Positions 1 through 8,743 of a stretch of 64,000 nt of DNA are shown one piece after another. Each line of letters begins with the position of its first letter. Position 1 is the stretch's first letter. Made by a program: the position numbers and the translations under genes. The notes beneath the pieces are model-generated. The model did not search any database and was not told the origin of the DNA. It saw nothing but the letters and a program-made list of their open reading frames with translations. The DNA comes from Bacteroidales bacterium (GTDB lineage: Bacteria > Bacteroidota > Bacteroidia > Bacteroidales > P3), in the NCBI GenBank assembly GCA_028708845.1, contig JAQVXZ010000006.1, forward strand, positions 2,648 through 66,647, in the 5' to 3' direction.

Positions 1-1288
1 GATTTACTAATGCAAACATTAATGGAGGAGATGAAGCTGTGGGAGTATTAGCAGCAATGGTTTATCAATATGTTCTGTAGTATGCTATGACGACAAGGCT
101 GGTGGATTAATTGGTAAAAACCAATCTTTAGTTAGAGATTGCTATGTAACAGGAAATATCACCTGCACGGGGCTTCAACAAGGTAATGGAACTGTAGGGG
201 GACTAGTAGGACAAAATACTGGAACTATTAAGATTTCTTATGCAATAGGAAATGTTTCTGGATGTTATGAAGTTGGAGGTTTAGTTGGAAAGAATACTCA
301 AGAATCTGAAGACTCTGGAGGAACTCTAAATATTGGTTTTATCGATAGCTCTTATGCCACAGGACAATTATCGTCAGTTGGAAATATAGAACATACTTGT
401 GTTGGAGGCTTAGTTGGAGTCAATTATTATAATGCAAGAATTTCCAATAGTTATGCATTGGGAAATATAACTACTCATTCAAACTCTTCTTCAGTTGGTG
501 GTTTAGTAGGACAAAATGATATGTCAATAATAGAAAATTGCTTTTCAAAAGGAAATGTTATTGGTGGAGGAACAATAGGTGGTTTTGTTGGACAAAATAG
601 CTCAAATTCATTAATTAAGAATTCTTATTCAAGAGGAAATGTAAGTGGCGTTTCAAATAATGTTGGAGGACTAGTAGGCAGAAACACTTCTAGTATCCAA
701 TATTGCTATTCAACAGGTATTGCTTTTAGTAGCAATGGAAACTATGGAGGAATCTTAGGCAGTAATGAAGAGGGAACAGGTTCAATAACCAATAGTTTTT
801 GGGATAAAACAACTTCAGGACTAAGCTTAGGATGTGGTTATAGTTCAGGAATGACATTTGATGCAACTGGTAAGACAACGGCAGAATTGAAAAATGAAAT
901 AACTTTTACAAGTGCTGGTTGGGATTTTGTTGGAGAAACCGTAAATGGACTTGAAGATATCTGGAAAATAACAACAAACCTTAATAATGGTTATCCATGT
1001 TTTTTCTGGCAAGTCAATACTGTAGGGATTAATGATATAGAAAGAAATATTGCCTTTAATATTTACCCTAATCCGGCTTGGAATGAGGTTGTAATTAGCT
1101 TGATAAATAACGATAATCAACCTATTTGTTTAAGTGTTTATAATATAATGGGAAGAGAAGTTAAGACAGAAATTATAAAACAAGAATCCTCATCTATTAA
1201 TGTAAGTGATTTGGATTCTGGAATATACTTTTTTATGTTAAGAACAAAAGATTGGACAAAGTCTCAAAAGCTAATTATTCAAAGGTAA
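1..1288 (+). CDS. GLUG-repeat surface protein with T9SS sorting domain (5' end outside window, probable frameshift)
   Basis: The gene enters from outside the window and stops at 1286-1288. Eight repeats of the GLUG type are visible (GGLVGQN, then I..CY, then STGNV patterns) between about 98 and 790. The last 80 or so residues form a Por-type C-terminal sorting domain (NIYPNPAWNE, YNIMGREV, SGIYFFML, KLIIQR), so the protein is probably exported by the type IX secretion system and attached to the cell surface. The ATG at 458 is internal and not the start. Bases 3-56 encode repeat-like sequence (ANINGGDEAVGVLAA) in one frame, and the rest of the gene is read in another frame, open from 35. This implies a one-base loss near 50-60, either a real mutation or a sequencing error. 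The ligand or function of the repeats is unknown. Confidence 0.85.
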
Positions 1289-1315
1289 TATTGTTAAATA
1301 TAGTATTTGCAAACG

Positions 1316-1343
1316 AAGTGGGTATTTACTGCCCACTTTTTTT
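1316..1343 (+). terminator. rho-independent terminator of the surface-protein gene
   Basis: AAGTGGG at 1316-1322 pairs with CCCACTT at 1332-1338. A run of T follows to 1343. It lies 28 bp after the stop codon of the GLUG-repeat gene. Confidence 0.8.
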
Positions 1344-1409
1344 ATTTACTATTGAAAATGGACTTTTCTATTTCACAGAATCAAAGCCAAAAGGAGGGTG
1401 GAGATTACT

Positions 1410-1493
1410 AAAATCAAATAATAATTAATTAGAATCAAGTAATAATTAATTAGAATCAAGTATTAATTTATTAGAATCAAGTAATAAATTTCT
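1410..1493. repeat. 21-bp tandem array, 4 units
   Basis: Units start at 1410, 1431, 1452 and 1473, each exactly 21 bp, sharing AGAATCAAGTA followed by an AT-rich half. Units 1 and 2 contain the palindrome TAATTAATTA. The first unit diverges at its left end. It is the first of two adjacent arrays in this gap and belongs to the window-wide set of 21-22 bp 3'-end arrays. Confidence 0.85.
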
Positions 1494-1510
1494 ATCTCTT
1501 TATTCTATTT

Positions 1511-1644
1511 TGCTAAGATGTACATCACAGTGTGCTAAGATGTACATCACAGTGTGCTAAGATGTACATCTCAATGTGCTAAGATGTACATCTGAGTAAA
1601 ATGAATCTTTGTGTCAATAATTTATTACAAAGAAGCAAAAGTTT
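1511..1644. repeat. 22-bp palindromic tandem array (4 units) plus two GAAAC-type 21-mers
   Basis: Units start at 1511, 1533, 1555 and 1577, spaced 22 bp. Each has the core TGCTAAGATGTACATC. GATGTACATC is a perfect palindrome in all four, and in the last two it extends to AGATGTACATCT. Four bases after the last unit, two degenerate 21-mers follow (1603-1623 GAATC-N3-GTGTC-N8 and 1624-1644 ATTAC-N3-GAAGC-N8). These match the layout of the common unit found in arrays elsewhere in the window. Confidence 0.8.
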
Positions 1645-1763
1645 TATACTGCTTTTTAGAACAAAAAGAAGAGAATTCAAATTTTTTATGTCAAAAACGA
1701 GTAAAACATCGAGTTGTGTGATAGAAAAATAAGAATAAAGGCTAAAAATACTAGAAAATATAG

Positions 1764-1771
1764 TATATTTG
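1764..1771 (+). promoter_or_regulatory. -7 promoter element for the CLC-asd operon
   Basis: TATATTTG fits the Bacteroidota -7 consensus TAnnTTTG and lies 16 bp before the CLC start codon. No clear TTTG -33 box is seen at the expected distance. Confidence 0.5.
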
Positions 1772-1787
1772 TAGCTTTATTATTAAA

Positions 1788-3587
1788 ATGAAGGTAATTC
1801 AATCAATACGTTTAGGTAGTTTATATAAAAGTTTTTTGATTTGGAGATTAAAGAATGTCTCTGAATCACAATATATGATCTTTATGTCCTTTTTAGTGGG
1901 CTTATCTTGTGGTATGGCTTCGGTTGTCCTGAAAAATACTGTCCACTATACCTATCTTTTTATTACAGATACTAAGTGGTTTGCGGTTGATAGGTCAAAC
2001 TTTTTGTTCCTTATTTATCCTATGGTAGGGATTACTATTACTGTTCTTATATTAAAATACTTTATCAAGGATGATATAAGCCATGGAGTAAGTAAGGTTT
2101 TGTATGCAATTAGCAGAAAAAAAGGAAGAATCAAGCCTCATAATACTTATAGTTCTATAATTACTTCTTCAATTACTGTTGCTTTTGGTGGTAGTGTTGG
2201 ACTTGAGGCTCCAATTGTTTTAACTGGTAGTGCATTAGGTTCTAACCTTGGGAGGCTAGGGAGGTTGAGCGAGAAAAATATGATAACTCTTGTTGGTTGT
2301 GGTGCTGCTGGAGCAATTGCAGGGGTATTTAAGGCTCCAATTGCAGGAATACTTTTTGTTTTCGAAGTTCTTATGCTCGACCTAACAATGACAACCGCTA
2401 TTCCTCTACTTATTGCTGCCATAACATCATCAATGATTTCTTTCTTTTTCTTAGGAAAGGGAGTTTTGTTTACATACCATGTTTATTCTAGTTTTGAGTT
2501 AATAAAAATACCTGGATTTATCTTCTTAGGTATAGTTTCTGCTTTTGTATCTTTATATTTTCTTAGATCAAACAAGTTTATTGCAAAGAAGTTTAAACCT
2601 TTGAAGGTTTGGAGAAAAGTGGTTTTTGGGGGATTAAGTCTTGGTGTACTTATTTTTCTATTTCCTCCTCTTTTTGGGGAAGGTTATCCTGCCTTAGCTG
2701 TTTTGTTGGATTCGGACACAAACACTTTGTTTAATAATACAATTTTCTATCCTTTTAGGGAAAATGAGTGGATGTTATTAGGGATTTTACCTGCAATAAT
2801 TATGCTAAAATCCATTGCAACTGCCGTAACAACTTCGGCCGGAGGGGTTGGGGGTACTTTTGCTCCTTCTCTTTTCATTGGAGGATTTACAGGTTTCTTT
2901 GTTGGAAGATTGATAAATATGTCAGGACTTTTAGTTGTTGATGAAAGTAATTTTGCCTTTGTTGGTATGGCGGCAGTTATGTCAGGAGTTATGCATTCTC
3001 CTCTTTCTGCAACCTTCCTAATTGCTGAAATAACTGGAGGTTATGACCTTTTTGCACCTCTAATGATTGCAACTACTATTTCTTATATTGTTGTCAAGCC
3101 TTTAAATAAATATTCAATTTATGCTGAGGAACTAGCACTAGATGGGAATTTAATGACTCATGATAAAGATAAGTCTGCTCTTCAATTTATTGATAAGAAA
3201 AAATTAATTGAAACAAATTTTATTCCACTTCTCTATGAGTCCTCATTAAGGGATATTGTAGAGGCTGTTCAAGAGTCAACAAGAAGTTTCTTCCCAGTTA
3301 TAGATAAAGATAATAACTTTTTAGGAATACTTCTTATTGATGATGTTCGAAAGCTATTATTCAAGCCAGAATATTATGATGTTTATGGAGTAAAAGACTT
3401 TGTTCGTTATTCCAAATACTTTATTGTTGATATATCTGACCCATTGGAGGAAGTTGTATCGAAGTTTAGGGGAGCTGATAGATACACAATTGCAGTTGTT
3501 GATAAAGGTAAATACGTTGGCTTTATGTCAAGAGCAAATGTTTTTGCTGAGTATAGAAAATATGTTAGTACTTTCTCTGAAGAATAA
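1788..3587 (+). CDS. CLC-type chloride channel/antiporter with C-terminal CBS pair
   Basis: This is a 599-residue inner-membrane protein of the CLC family, which moves chloride or other anions, often in exchange for protons. Many hydrophobic helices span residues 30-440. The selectivity-filter region GGSVGLEAP (about 134-142) stands where the family has GxEGP, and GGVGGTFAPSLF (about 352-363) is the GxFxP region. The last 150 residues form two CBS-like segments, usually a nucleotide-sensing module. It begins an apparent three-gene operon: asd follows after 5 bp. Substrate and whether it is a channel or exchanger cannot be read from the sequence. Confidence 0.88.
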   Translation: MKVIQSIRLGSLYKSFLIWRLKNVSESQYMIFMSFLVGLSCGMASVVLKNTVHYTYLFITDTKWFAVDRSNFLFLIYPMVGITITVLILKYFIKDDISHGVSKVLYAISRKKGRIKPHNTYSSIITSSITVAFGGSVGLEAPIVLTGSALGSNLGRLGRLSEKNMITLVGCGAAGAIAGVFKAPIAGILFVFEVLMLDLTMTTAIPLLIAAITSSMISFFFLGKGVLFTYHVYSSFELIKIPGFIFLGIVSAFVSLYFLRSNKFIAKKFKPLKVWRKVVFGGLSLGVLIFLFPPLFGEGYPALAVLLDSDTNTLFNNTIFYPFRENEWMLLGILPAIIMLKSIATAVTTSAGGVGGTFAPSLFIGGFTGFFVGRLINMSGLLVVDESNFAFVGMAAVMSGVMHSPLSATFLIAEITGGYDLFAPLMIATTISYIVVKPLNKYSIYAEELALDGNLMTHDKDKSALQFIDKKKLIETNFIPLLYESSLRDIVEAVQESTRSFFPVIDKDNNFLGILLIDDVRKLLFKPEYYDVYGVKDFVRYSKYFIVDISDPLEEVVSKFRGADRYTIAVVDKGKYVGFMSRANVFAEYRKYVSTFSEE

Positions 3588-3592
3588 AAGAA

Positions 3593-4600
3593 ATGATTGA
3601 AGAAAAATTAAGGATTGGAGTAATTGGAGCAACAGGACTTGTAGGAGGAATGATTCTAAAAGTATTGGAAGAAAGAGGTTTTTCTAATCAAGTGATAATT
3701 CCAGTTGCAACCCAAAAGAATGTTGGAAAGGAGGTTTCTTTTGCCTCAAGAAGACTAAAGATTGTAAGTATTGAAGAGGCAATTAATGCAGAATGTGATT
3801 ATGTTATTTTTTCAGCAGGAGGGAAAACATCTAAGCTTTATGTTCCAATGTTTGCTGAAAGAGGAGCAGTAGTTATTGATAATTCATCGGCTTTTAGAAA
3901 AGAGGATGATATTCCACTAGTTGTTCCTGAGATAAATGCAAAGATTATTAATGATAGTAGAATTGTTGCAAACCCTAATTGTTCAACAATTCAAATGGTT
4001 TTAGCTCTTGCACCTTTGCATTTTAAATATAAAATTAAAAGAGTTGTTGTTTCAACCTATCAGAGTATTACAGGAACAGGAATAAAGGCAGTTAATCAAT
4101 TGTCACAAGAAGAAAAGGGTGAGGAAGTAGAAAGAGTTTATCCTTATCAAATTCATCATAATCTTTTCCCTCATGGAGGAGATTTTATGGAAGATGGTTA
4201 TACGACAGAAGAATTAAAGCTAGTTGATGAAACAAGAAAGATATTTTCTGATAATGATATTCAAATTACTGCAACAGTTGTTCGTGTGCCTGTTCTTGGA
4301 GGTCATTCGGAAAGTGTGAATGTAGAATTTGAAAATGAATTTGATATTAAGGATGTTTTCTCTTGTCTTAAAGATATGGATGGAATAGAAGTAATTGATA
4401 ATCCTAATGAAAACCTTTATCCAATGCCTCTTTTTTGCCAAGGGAAGGACGAGGTTTTTGTTGGAAGAATTAGAAGGGACTTTTCTCAGGCAAAAACCTT
4501 AAATCTTTGGATTGTTTCCGACAATTTAAGAAAGGGAGCAGCAACAAATGCAGTGCAAATACTCCAATATTTGTGCAAACAAAGAAATGAAAAAGTTTAA
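3593..4600 (+). CDS. asd: aspartate-semialdehyde dehydrogenase
   Basis: The 335-residue enzyme reduces aspartyl-4-phosphate to aspartate semialdehyde with NADPH, a shared step toward lysine/diaminopimelate, threonine and methionine. The nucleotide-binding loop GATGLVGG is at residues 12-19, the catalytic cysteine is C130 in NPNCSTIQ, and the acid/base histidine is H238 in GGHSESVNVEF. Length is normal. The start lies 5 bp after the CLC stop, and its end overlaps the next gene by 14 bp, so the three genes are probably one transcript. DapF, a later step of diaminopimelate synthesis, is encoded further along in the window. Confidence 0.95.
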   Translation: MIEEKLRIGVIGATGLVGGMILKVLEERGFSNQVIIPVATQKNVGKEVSFASRRLKIVSIEEAINAECDYVIFSAGGKTSKLYVPMFAERGAVVIDNSSAFRKEDDIPLVVPEINAKIINDSRIVANPNCSTIQMVLALAPLHFKYKIKRVVVSTYQSITGTGIKAVNQLSQEEKGEEVERVYPYQIHHNLFPHGGDFMEDGYTTEELKLVDETRKIFSDNDIQITATVVRVPVLGGHSESVNVEFENEFDIKDVFSCLKDMDGIEVIDNPNENLYPMPLFCQGKDEVFVGRIRRDFSQAKTLNLWIVSDNLRKGAATNAVQILQYLCKQRNEKV

Positions 4601-5762
4601 ATATATATATATCTTTTCCCTACTCTTTGTTTTTTCTGAAGGTTATTCTCAAAACAATTACTCACTAGGTTTCTTTGATCAGTATGGGTATGTTTTTCCA
4701 ACCAATGATTTCATTAGAGGAGAGAAAACGGGTGAACCTATAAATCAGATAAATTCTTTTTCCCTTAGGTTTTCAAAACAAACAAATGGTTCAAAAGCTT
4801 GGCATCAGCTCTATAGTTACCCTTCTTATGGAGTAGGGTTTAGCTATTTCAATTTCAACGAACCAAAAAAGATGGGGGAGGCCTATGCCCTCTATGGGTT
4901 TTATACAGCAAATCTTTTCCGCTTTGGTAAATTTATACTTAAAAATGATTTTGCATTAGGCACAGGTTATTTCACAAAGCATTGGAGTATCGATAATTTA
5001 GAAAACACTGCAATAATGACACCTTTTAATATTTATATTCATGAGGGCTTAAAGATGGAGTATATGTTTTCTAAGAGATTTAGAACTTCTTTAGGCTTTG
5101 CATTGGTTCATTTTTCCAATGGTGCAACTAAAAAACCTAATATGGGGGTAAACAGTATTGTAACACAAGCAGGTCTAACCTATAATTTTTTTGAAGAATT
5201 CTCTGTCAAATCACAAGCTATTCCTGATTTTAATGATAAATTAAATATTCTTTCTACTCTATATTTTGGATTAGATAATGTTTTTGTTACCCTACCTAAT
5301 GAAACAAATCTATCAAAGAAATTCATTTACCAATACTATCCAGTTGTTGAAATATCGGAGACAATTCTTTATCCCTTCAATTCAAAGCATGCATTAGGAC
5401 TTAGCTTCAATATTTGTTATCAAGATAATTTAGGGTCTGACTATTATTATAAGGATGATAAATTAAGAATTAGACAAGCTGACTTTATCGATAGGTTTAA
5501 TCTTAGCTCGGCAATTTCTTATGAGTATTCAATTGACGAGCTTTCGATTATACTTGAGCCAGGGGTTTATATTATAAGACAGCTAAATGAAAATGCTATT
5601 GTAAATGGTCAGCTCCCACGGTTTTTTCAAAATATAGGTTTAAGATATAGCTTATCAAACGATTATTTTGTTTCCGTAAGGCTAAGAGCATATAGTTTTC
5701 ATGTTGCACATTATCTCCAATTAGGATTTGGAAAAAGAATACATGTGAAAAAAGAAAACTAG
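4587..5762 (+). CDS. acyloxyacyl hydrolase, PagL-like lipid A 3-O-deacylase family
   Basis: The chosen start gives MKKFKYIYIFSLLFVFSEGYSQ, a clear signal peptide; a longer in-frame extension to 4548 would bury it. The 391-residue protein looks like an outer-membrane barrel. The segment LVHFSNGATKKPNMGVNS carries the His-x-Ser pair (H175, S177) and the downstream Asn-rich motif characteristic of PagL enzymes, which remove an acyl chain from lipid A. It is about twice the length of PagL, as many Bacteroidota members are, so the second half may be extra strands or a separate barrel part. It overlaps asd by 14 bp. Confidence 0.75.
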   Translation: MKKFKYIYIFSLLFVFSEGYSQNNYSLGFFDQYGYVFPTNDFIRGEKTGEPINQINSFSLRFSKQTNGSKAWHQLYSYPSYGVGFSYFNFNEPKKMGEAYALYGFYTANLFRFGKFILKNDFALGTGYFTKHWSIDNLENTAIMTPFNIYIHEGLKMEYMFSKRFRTSLGFALVHFSNGATKKPNMGVNSIVTQAGLTYNFFEEFSVKSQAIPDFNDKLNILSTLYFGLDNVFVTLPNETNLSKKFIYQYYPVVEISETILYPFNSKHALGLSFNICYQDNLGSDYYYKDDKLRIRQADFIDRFNLSSAISYEYSIDELSIILEPGVYIIRQLNENAIVNGQLPRFFQNIGLRYSLSNDYFVSVRLRAYSFHVAHYLQLGFGKRIHVKKEN

Positions 5763-5763
5763 A

Positions 5764-6228
5764 CTATTTTTTCGTTTCTTCTATTTGTGGTACTATTAAT
5801 ACAGGAACTTTTGAATGTAGAGATATATATTGAGATATACTTCCCATAAAGAATATTCCAATACCTGATTTTCCATGTAGTCCTATGACAATTAAGTCTG
5901 CCTTCCAATCTTCTGACACCTCTATGATCACTTCTCTTGGTGAGCCCTCAGGAGTAAATCTAGTTATTTCCTTATCTCTATTAAATTTGTGAACAAGTGA
6001 GTCAATTGCTTTATTAGCACTTTCTTTTGATTCAACTATTGAGTCCTTTATAAATAGCCCTAACTCTGGGTTTACCATATCGTAGTTTCTAATAACTTTA
6101 GATAAATCCACTGCATAAACTATTGCTACCTCTGCTTTTAGTTGGTCAGCAAGTTCAAAACCTGTTTTTGCAACATTTGTTGAGTTATCTCTATCATCTA
6201 TTGCAATTAATATTCTCTTGTAATTCAT
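5764..6228 (-). CDS. universal stress protein (UspA family), single domain
   Basis: This 154-residue protein has the UspA fold signature: an N-terminal ILIAIDD strand and the ATP-binding motif G-2x-G-9x-G-S at about residues 116-130 (GLHGKSGIGIFFMGS), followed by VPVLIVP. ATP-binding Usp proteins accumulate under starvation or stress. Its stop codon is one base from that of the convergently transcribed PagL-like gene. It has its own promoter at 6304-6334. Confidence 0.88.
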   Translation of the reverse strand: MNYKRILIAIDDRDNSTNVAKTGFELADQLKAEVAIVYAVDLSKVIRNYDMVNPELGLFIKDSIVESKESANKAIDSLVHKFNRDKEITRFTPEGSPREVIIEVSEDWKADLIVIGLHGKSGIGIFFMGSISQYISLHSKVPVLIVPQIEETKK

Positions 6229-6303
6229 AACGATAATATTTTAAGAGTTAATAATATCTTTTTCTCAAGTCATATTTTTAATGAATAAACCTATGACTTG
6301 CTA

Positions 6304-6334
6304 CAAAGATAAGAAATTATTCTGCTTATGTCAA
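6304..6334 (-). promoter_or_regulatory. promoter of the universal stress protein gene
   Basis: On the minus strand TATCTTTG (6304-6311) matches TAnnTTTG, with TTG at 6332-6334 about 20 bp upstream. The expected leader is about 70 nt. Confidence 0.5.
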
Positions 6335-6404
6335 GGAAAATCAAGTTTTTATTATTGTTTTCCAAGTGAAACAAATCTAAGAATTACATATTATTGCAGC
6401 ATCT

Positions 6405-6436
6405 TTTGTTATGGTGTATCATTTTTTGTACATTTG
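6405..6436 (+). promoter_or_regulatory. promoter of the GyrI-like membrane protein gene
   Basis: TTTG at 6405-6408, 20 bp, then TACATTTG at 6429-6436: a full match to the Bacteroidota consensus. The start codon follows 27 bp later. Confidence 0.7.
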
Positions 6437-6463
6437 CATTTCAAAGATTAAAACCATTTTACT

Positions 6464-7021
6464 ATGAAGTTGATTAAGAAAATACTTACTGTTCTACTTG
6501 TTTTTCTTGCTATAATTATTGGGGTTTACGCTTATTTTGGAGGCCTTACGAAAATAGAATTTAAAGCAGAAGAAGGAGGAGGAGAGATGGTTGTATATAG
6601 AGAAATGATTGGTGCTTATGGTAAGAATGGAGATTTAATGAAATCAATTGGCGAGGAATTAGAAAACGATTTTGGAGTAAAAGTTTTTCAAGGTATTGGT
6701 ATTTATTATGATAACCCAAAGGAGATTGAAAAAAGTGATTTGCGTTGGGAAATAGGAAGTATTATTAAAACTGATGATAATAATAAGATTAATGAATTGA
6801 AAAAGAGTTTTTCAGTTAAAATACTACCAAAACAAAAATACTTATATGTTGATAGACCATTAAAAGGTTACTTCTCAATTATGATAGGAGTTTTTAAGGT
6901 TTACCCATTAATTGAAGAGTATTTGGATAAAAACGGTTATAGTGATGAAGTTCCAATTATGGAAATATACGATAATAAAAACAAAACAATAACATATAGG
7001 GTTGCCTTGGTTAAGCTTTAA
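6464..7021 (+). CDS. membrane-anchored GyrI-like domain protein
   Basis: The 185-residue protein starts with a single transmembrane segment (about residues 5-26, LTVLLVFLAIIIGVYAYFGG), then a soluble domain resembling the GyrI-like/SOUL small-molecule-binding fold (VVYREMIGAYGKNGDL, GIYYDNP, SFSVKILPKQKYLYVDRPLKGYFS). The arrangement of one N-terminal membrane helix plus a GyrI-like domain is also seen in the eukaryotic protein TEX264. The ligand is unknown. It stands alone, with a strong promoter in front and a convergent dus gene 2 bp after its stop. Confidence 0.65.
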   Translation: MKLIKKILTVLLVFLAIIIGVYAYFGGLTKIEFKAEEGGGEMVVYREMIGAYGKNGDLMKSIGEELENDFGVKVFQGIGIYYDNPKEIEKSDLRWEIGSIIKTDDNNKINELKKSFSVKILPKQKYLYVDRPLKGYFSIMIGVFKVYPLIEEYLDKNGYSDEVPIMEIYDNKNKTITYRVALVKL

Positions 7022-7023
7022 AT

Positions 7024-8001
7024 TTAGTTTTCTTGTTCTGAATAGATATCCAGAACTTGATCTAAAAGGTTTTGTATTTCAGAATAGAGAGTAGAGGTTA
7101 CGAGTTGAAGCCTATAGGGTTTGAAATTAACTAGGCCTTTAAAATAACCAGAATAGTTTTTCCTCATCTCAAAAATAGCATTTCTTTCTCCCCTAAGTTC
7201 TGTCAATCCTTCAAGGTGAAGCTTACATACTTCTACTTTTTCGTTGATAGGAATAATAGTAGGAGTTTTCCCTTCTAGCAATTCTTTTGTTTGTTGAAAA
7301 ATAAAAGGATTTCCAATTGTTGCCCTACCAATTAGAATACCATCAACGCCGTAGCGATTCTTAAATTCAATTGCTTTTTCTGGACTATCTATATCTCCAT
7401 TGCCAAAAACAGGTATATGCATTCTTTTATTATTCTTTACCTCCCCAATAAGCGACCAGTCAGCTTCTCCCTTATACATTTGAGCTCTTGTTCTTCCGTG
7501 AATGCTTATGGCTTGAATCCCCACATCTTGCAATCTTTCGGCAATATCCACAATTGGCTTTGAATCCTCAGAATACCCTAGCCTTGTTTTAACAGTAACA
7601 GGAATATTACTTGCATCCACAACAATCTTTGTTAGCTCAACCATTTTAGGAATATCATTCATTATACCACTTCCACTGCCTTTGCCTGCAACTTTCTTAA
7701 CAGGGCATCCCCAATTAATATCAATAAAATCAGGGTTTTCTTTTTCTGCAATACGAACTGCTTTAACCAAAGCTTCTGCATTATTTCCAAAAATTTGAAT
7801 ACCCAACGGCCTTTCTATTTCTTCAAATCCCATTTTAATAACACTATCCTTAACATCTCTAGCTAAAGCTTCAGAAGATATGAACTCGGTAACTAATATA
7901 TCAGCACCGTATTTCTTACATATTTTACGGAAAGGCTTATTAGTTATAGCCTCCATTGGAGCAAGAATTAAGGAAAATTCTGGGATTAAGTCTTTAAACA
8001 A
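7024..8001 (-). CDS. tRNA-dihydrouridine synthase (DusB-like)
   Basis: This 325-residue FMN enzyme reduces specific uridines in tRNA to dihydrouridine. It shows the TIM-barrel start LILAPMEAITNKPFR, the FMN/tRNA segment DINWGCPVKKVAGKGSGSG with catalytic C99, KTRLGY, ISIHGRTRAQMYKGEADW, and PVFGNGDI. Length and motifs fit the bacterial DusB group. The neighbours are unrelated; its stop is 2 bp from the convergent GyrI-like gene. Confidence 0.92.
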   Translation of the reverse strand: MFKDLIPEFSLILAPMEAITNKPFRKICKKYGADILVTEFISSEALARDVKDSVIKMGFEEIERPLGIQIFGNNAEALVKAVRIAEKENPDFIDINWGCPVKKVAGKGSGSGIMNDIPKMVELTKIVVDASNIPVTVKTRLGYSEDSKPIVDIAERLQDVGIQAISIHGRTRAQMYKGEADWSLIGEVKNNKRMHIPVFGNGDIDSPEKAIEFKNRYGVDGILIGRATIGNPFIFQQTKELLEGKTPTIIPINEKVEVCKLHLEGLTELRGERNAIFEMRKNYSGYFKGLVNFKPYRLQLVTSTLYSEIQNLLDQVLDIYSEQEN

Positions 8002-8025
8002 GTTTTTGTATTTGTTAGTTGTTAA

Positions 8026-8175
8026 TTATAATAAACGATCTTTTGGCTCGCAATCGCTTTCATGATTAGGGTCGTATGGCTCGTTCTTGTAGGTCTTAAT
8101 AAGCTCTTTTATTATAAAATATAAAAGAAGGCCTGTAAATAATACAACTATAGTGATAATAATAAATGATTTCAT
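8026..8175 (-). CDS. small single-span membrane protein
   Basis: The 49-residue product MKSFIIITIVVLF... has one hydrophobic helix (about residues 3-24) and a charged C-terminal tail (YDPNHESDCEPKDRLL). A longer reading to 8259 is unlikely, because a -7 promoter element lies at 8208-8215, between the two possible starts. The function is unknown. It is 24 bp upstream of dus on the same strand and may be cotranscribed with it. Confidence 0.5.
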   Translation of the reverse strand: MKSFIIITIVVLFTGLLLYFIIKELIKTYKNEPYDPNHESDCEPKDRLL

Positions 8176-8207
8176 TTCTTTATTAGTTTTCTGTCTATAT
8201 AACGTAA

Positions 8208-8215
8208 CAAAGATA
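8208..8215 (-). promoter_or_regulatory. -7 element upstream of the small membrane protein
   Basis: Minus-strand TATCTTTG. It places transcription start near 8201 and therefore supports the ATG at 8175 as the start. Confidence 0.45.
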
Positions 8216-8246
8216 GTAAAAGTTTTCTTTCCAGTAAATAAATGTT

Positions 8247-8254
8247 TAATTTTG
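8247..8254 (+). promoter_or_regulatory. -7 element of the cytidine deaminase gene
   Basis: TAATTTTG, 21 bp before the cdd start codon. The -33 region is T-rich but lacks an exact TTTG. Confidence 0.5.
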
Positions 8255-8275
8255 CTCAATAAATACTAAATAGAA

Positions 8276-8743
8276 ATGGAAAAGAAGACAGTAGTTATTA
8301 ATTATTTTCAATCAAAAATTGCAGAACTATCAGAGGAAGCTAAGAATCTTGTCCTTGAAGCTCAGAAAGCTATAAAGACAGCCTATTCTCCTTATTCAGA
8401 ATTTTCTGTTGGCTCGGCTCTATTATTAGATAATGGACAGTATGTTAGAGGTTCTAATCAAGAAAATGCAGCTTATCCCTCTGGTTTATGCGGAGAAAGA
8501 GTTGCTCTTTTTGCTTGGGGAGCCAATAATAGCGAAAACAAAGTTGTTGCAATTGCAATAACAGCACAAAACAAAGAAGGGAAGTTTGCAGCTGCGTATC
8601 CTTGTGGTGCTTGCTTGCAAGTAATGGTTGAAACAGAAATTAGAATAAATGAAAAACTAAAAATCATTGTTCAAATTAATGAAAAGGAGGTTCAAGTCTT
8701 CAATGGTGTTGAATGCCTAATACCTTTTTCTTTTACCCTTTAA
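8276..8743 (+). CDS. cdd: cytidine deaminase
   Basis: The 155-residue zinc enzyme converts cytidine and deoxycytidine to uridine forms for pyrimidine salvage. Zinc ligands and catalytic glutamate are visible: C72 and E74 in LCGERVALF, and the PCGAC pair C110 and C113. The substrate motif SPYSEFSVGSALL is at about residues 38-50. Length is slightly above the usual 130-140 because of an N-terminal extension. The 3' end overlaps the convergent stress-protein gene by 11 bp. Confidence 0.93.
   Translation: MEKKTVVINYFQSKIAELSEEAKNLVLEAQKAIKTAYSPYSEFSVGSALLLDNGQYVRGSNQENAAYPSGLCGERVALFAWGANNSENKVVAIAITAQNKEGKFAAAYPCGACLQVMVETEIRINEKLKIIVQINEKEVQVFNGVECLIPFSFTL

Larger units (their letters stand above)
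1289..1787. other. 499-bp intergenic stretch between surface protein and CLC gene
   Basis: From left to right it holds a hairpin terminator (1316-1343), a 21-bp tandem array (1410-1493), a 22-bp tandem array of palindromes (1511-1598), two degenerate 21-mers of the GAAAC type (1603-1644), and a -7 promoter element (1764-1771). I see no coding frame and no recognisable RNA gene in it. Confidence 0.7.

Noticed and set aside
8026-8259. 77-residue version of the small membrane protein
   Set aside because: Its start lies upstream of the -7 element at 8208-8215; the 49-residue form starts after it.
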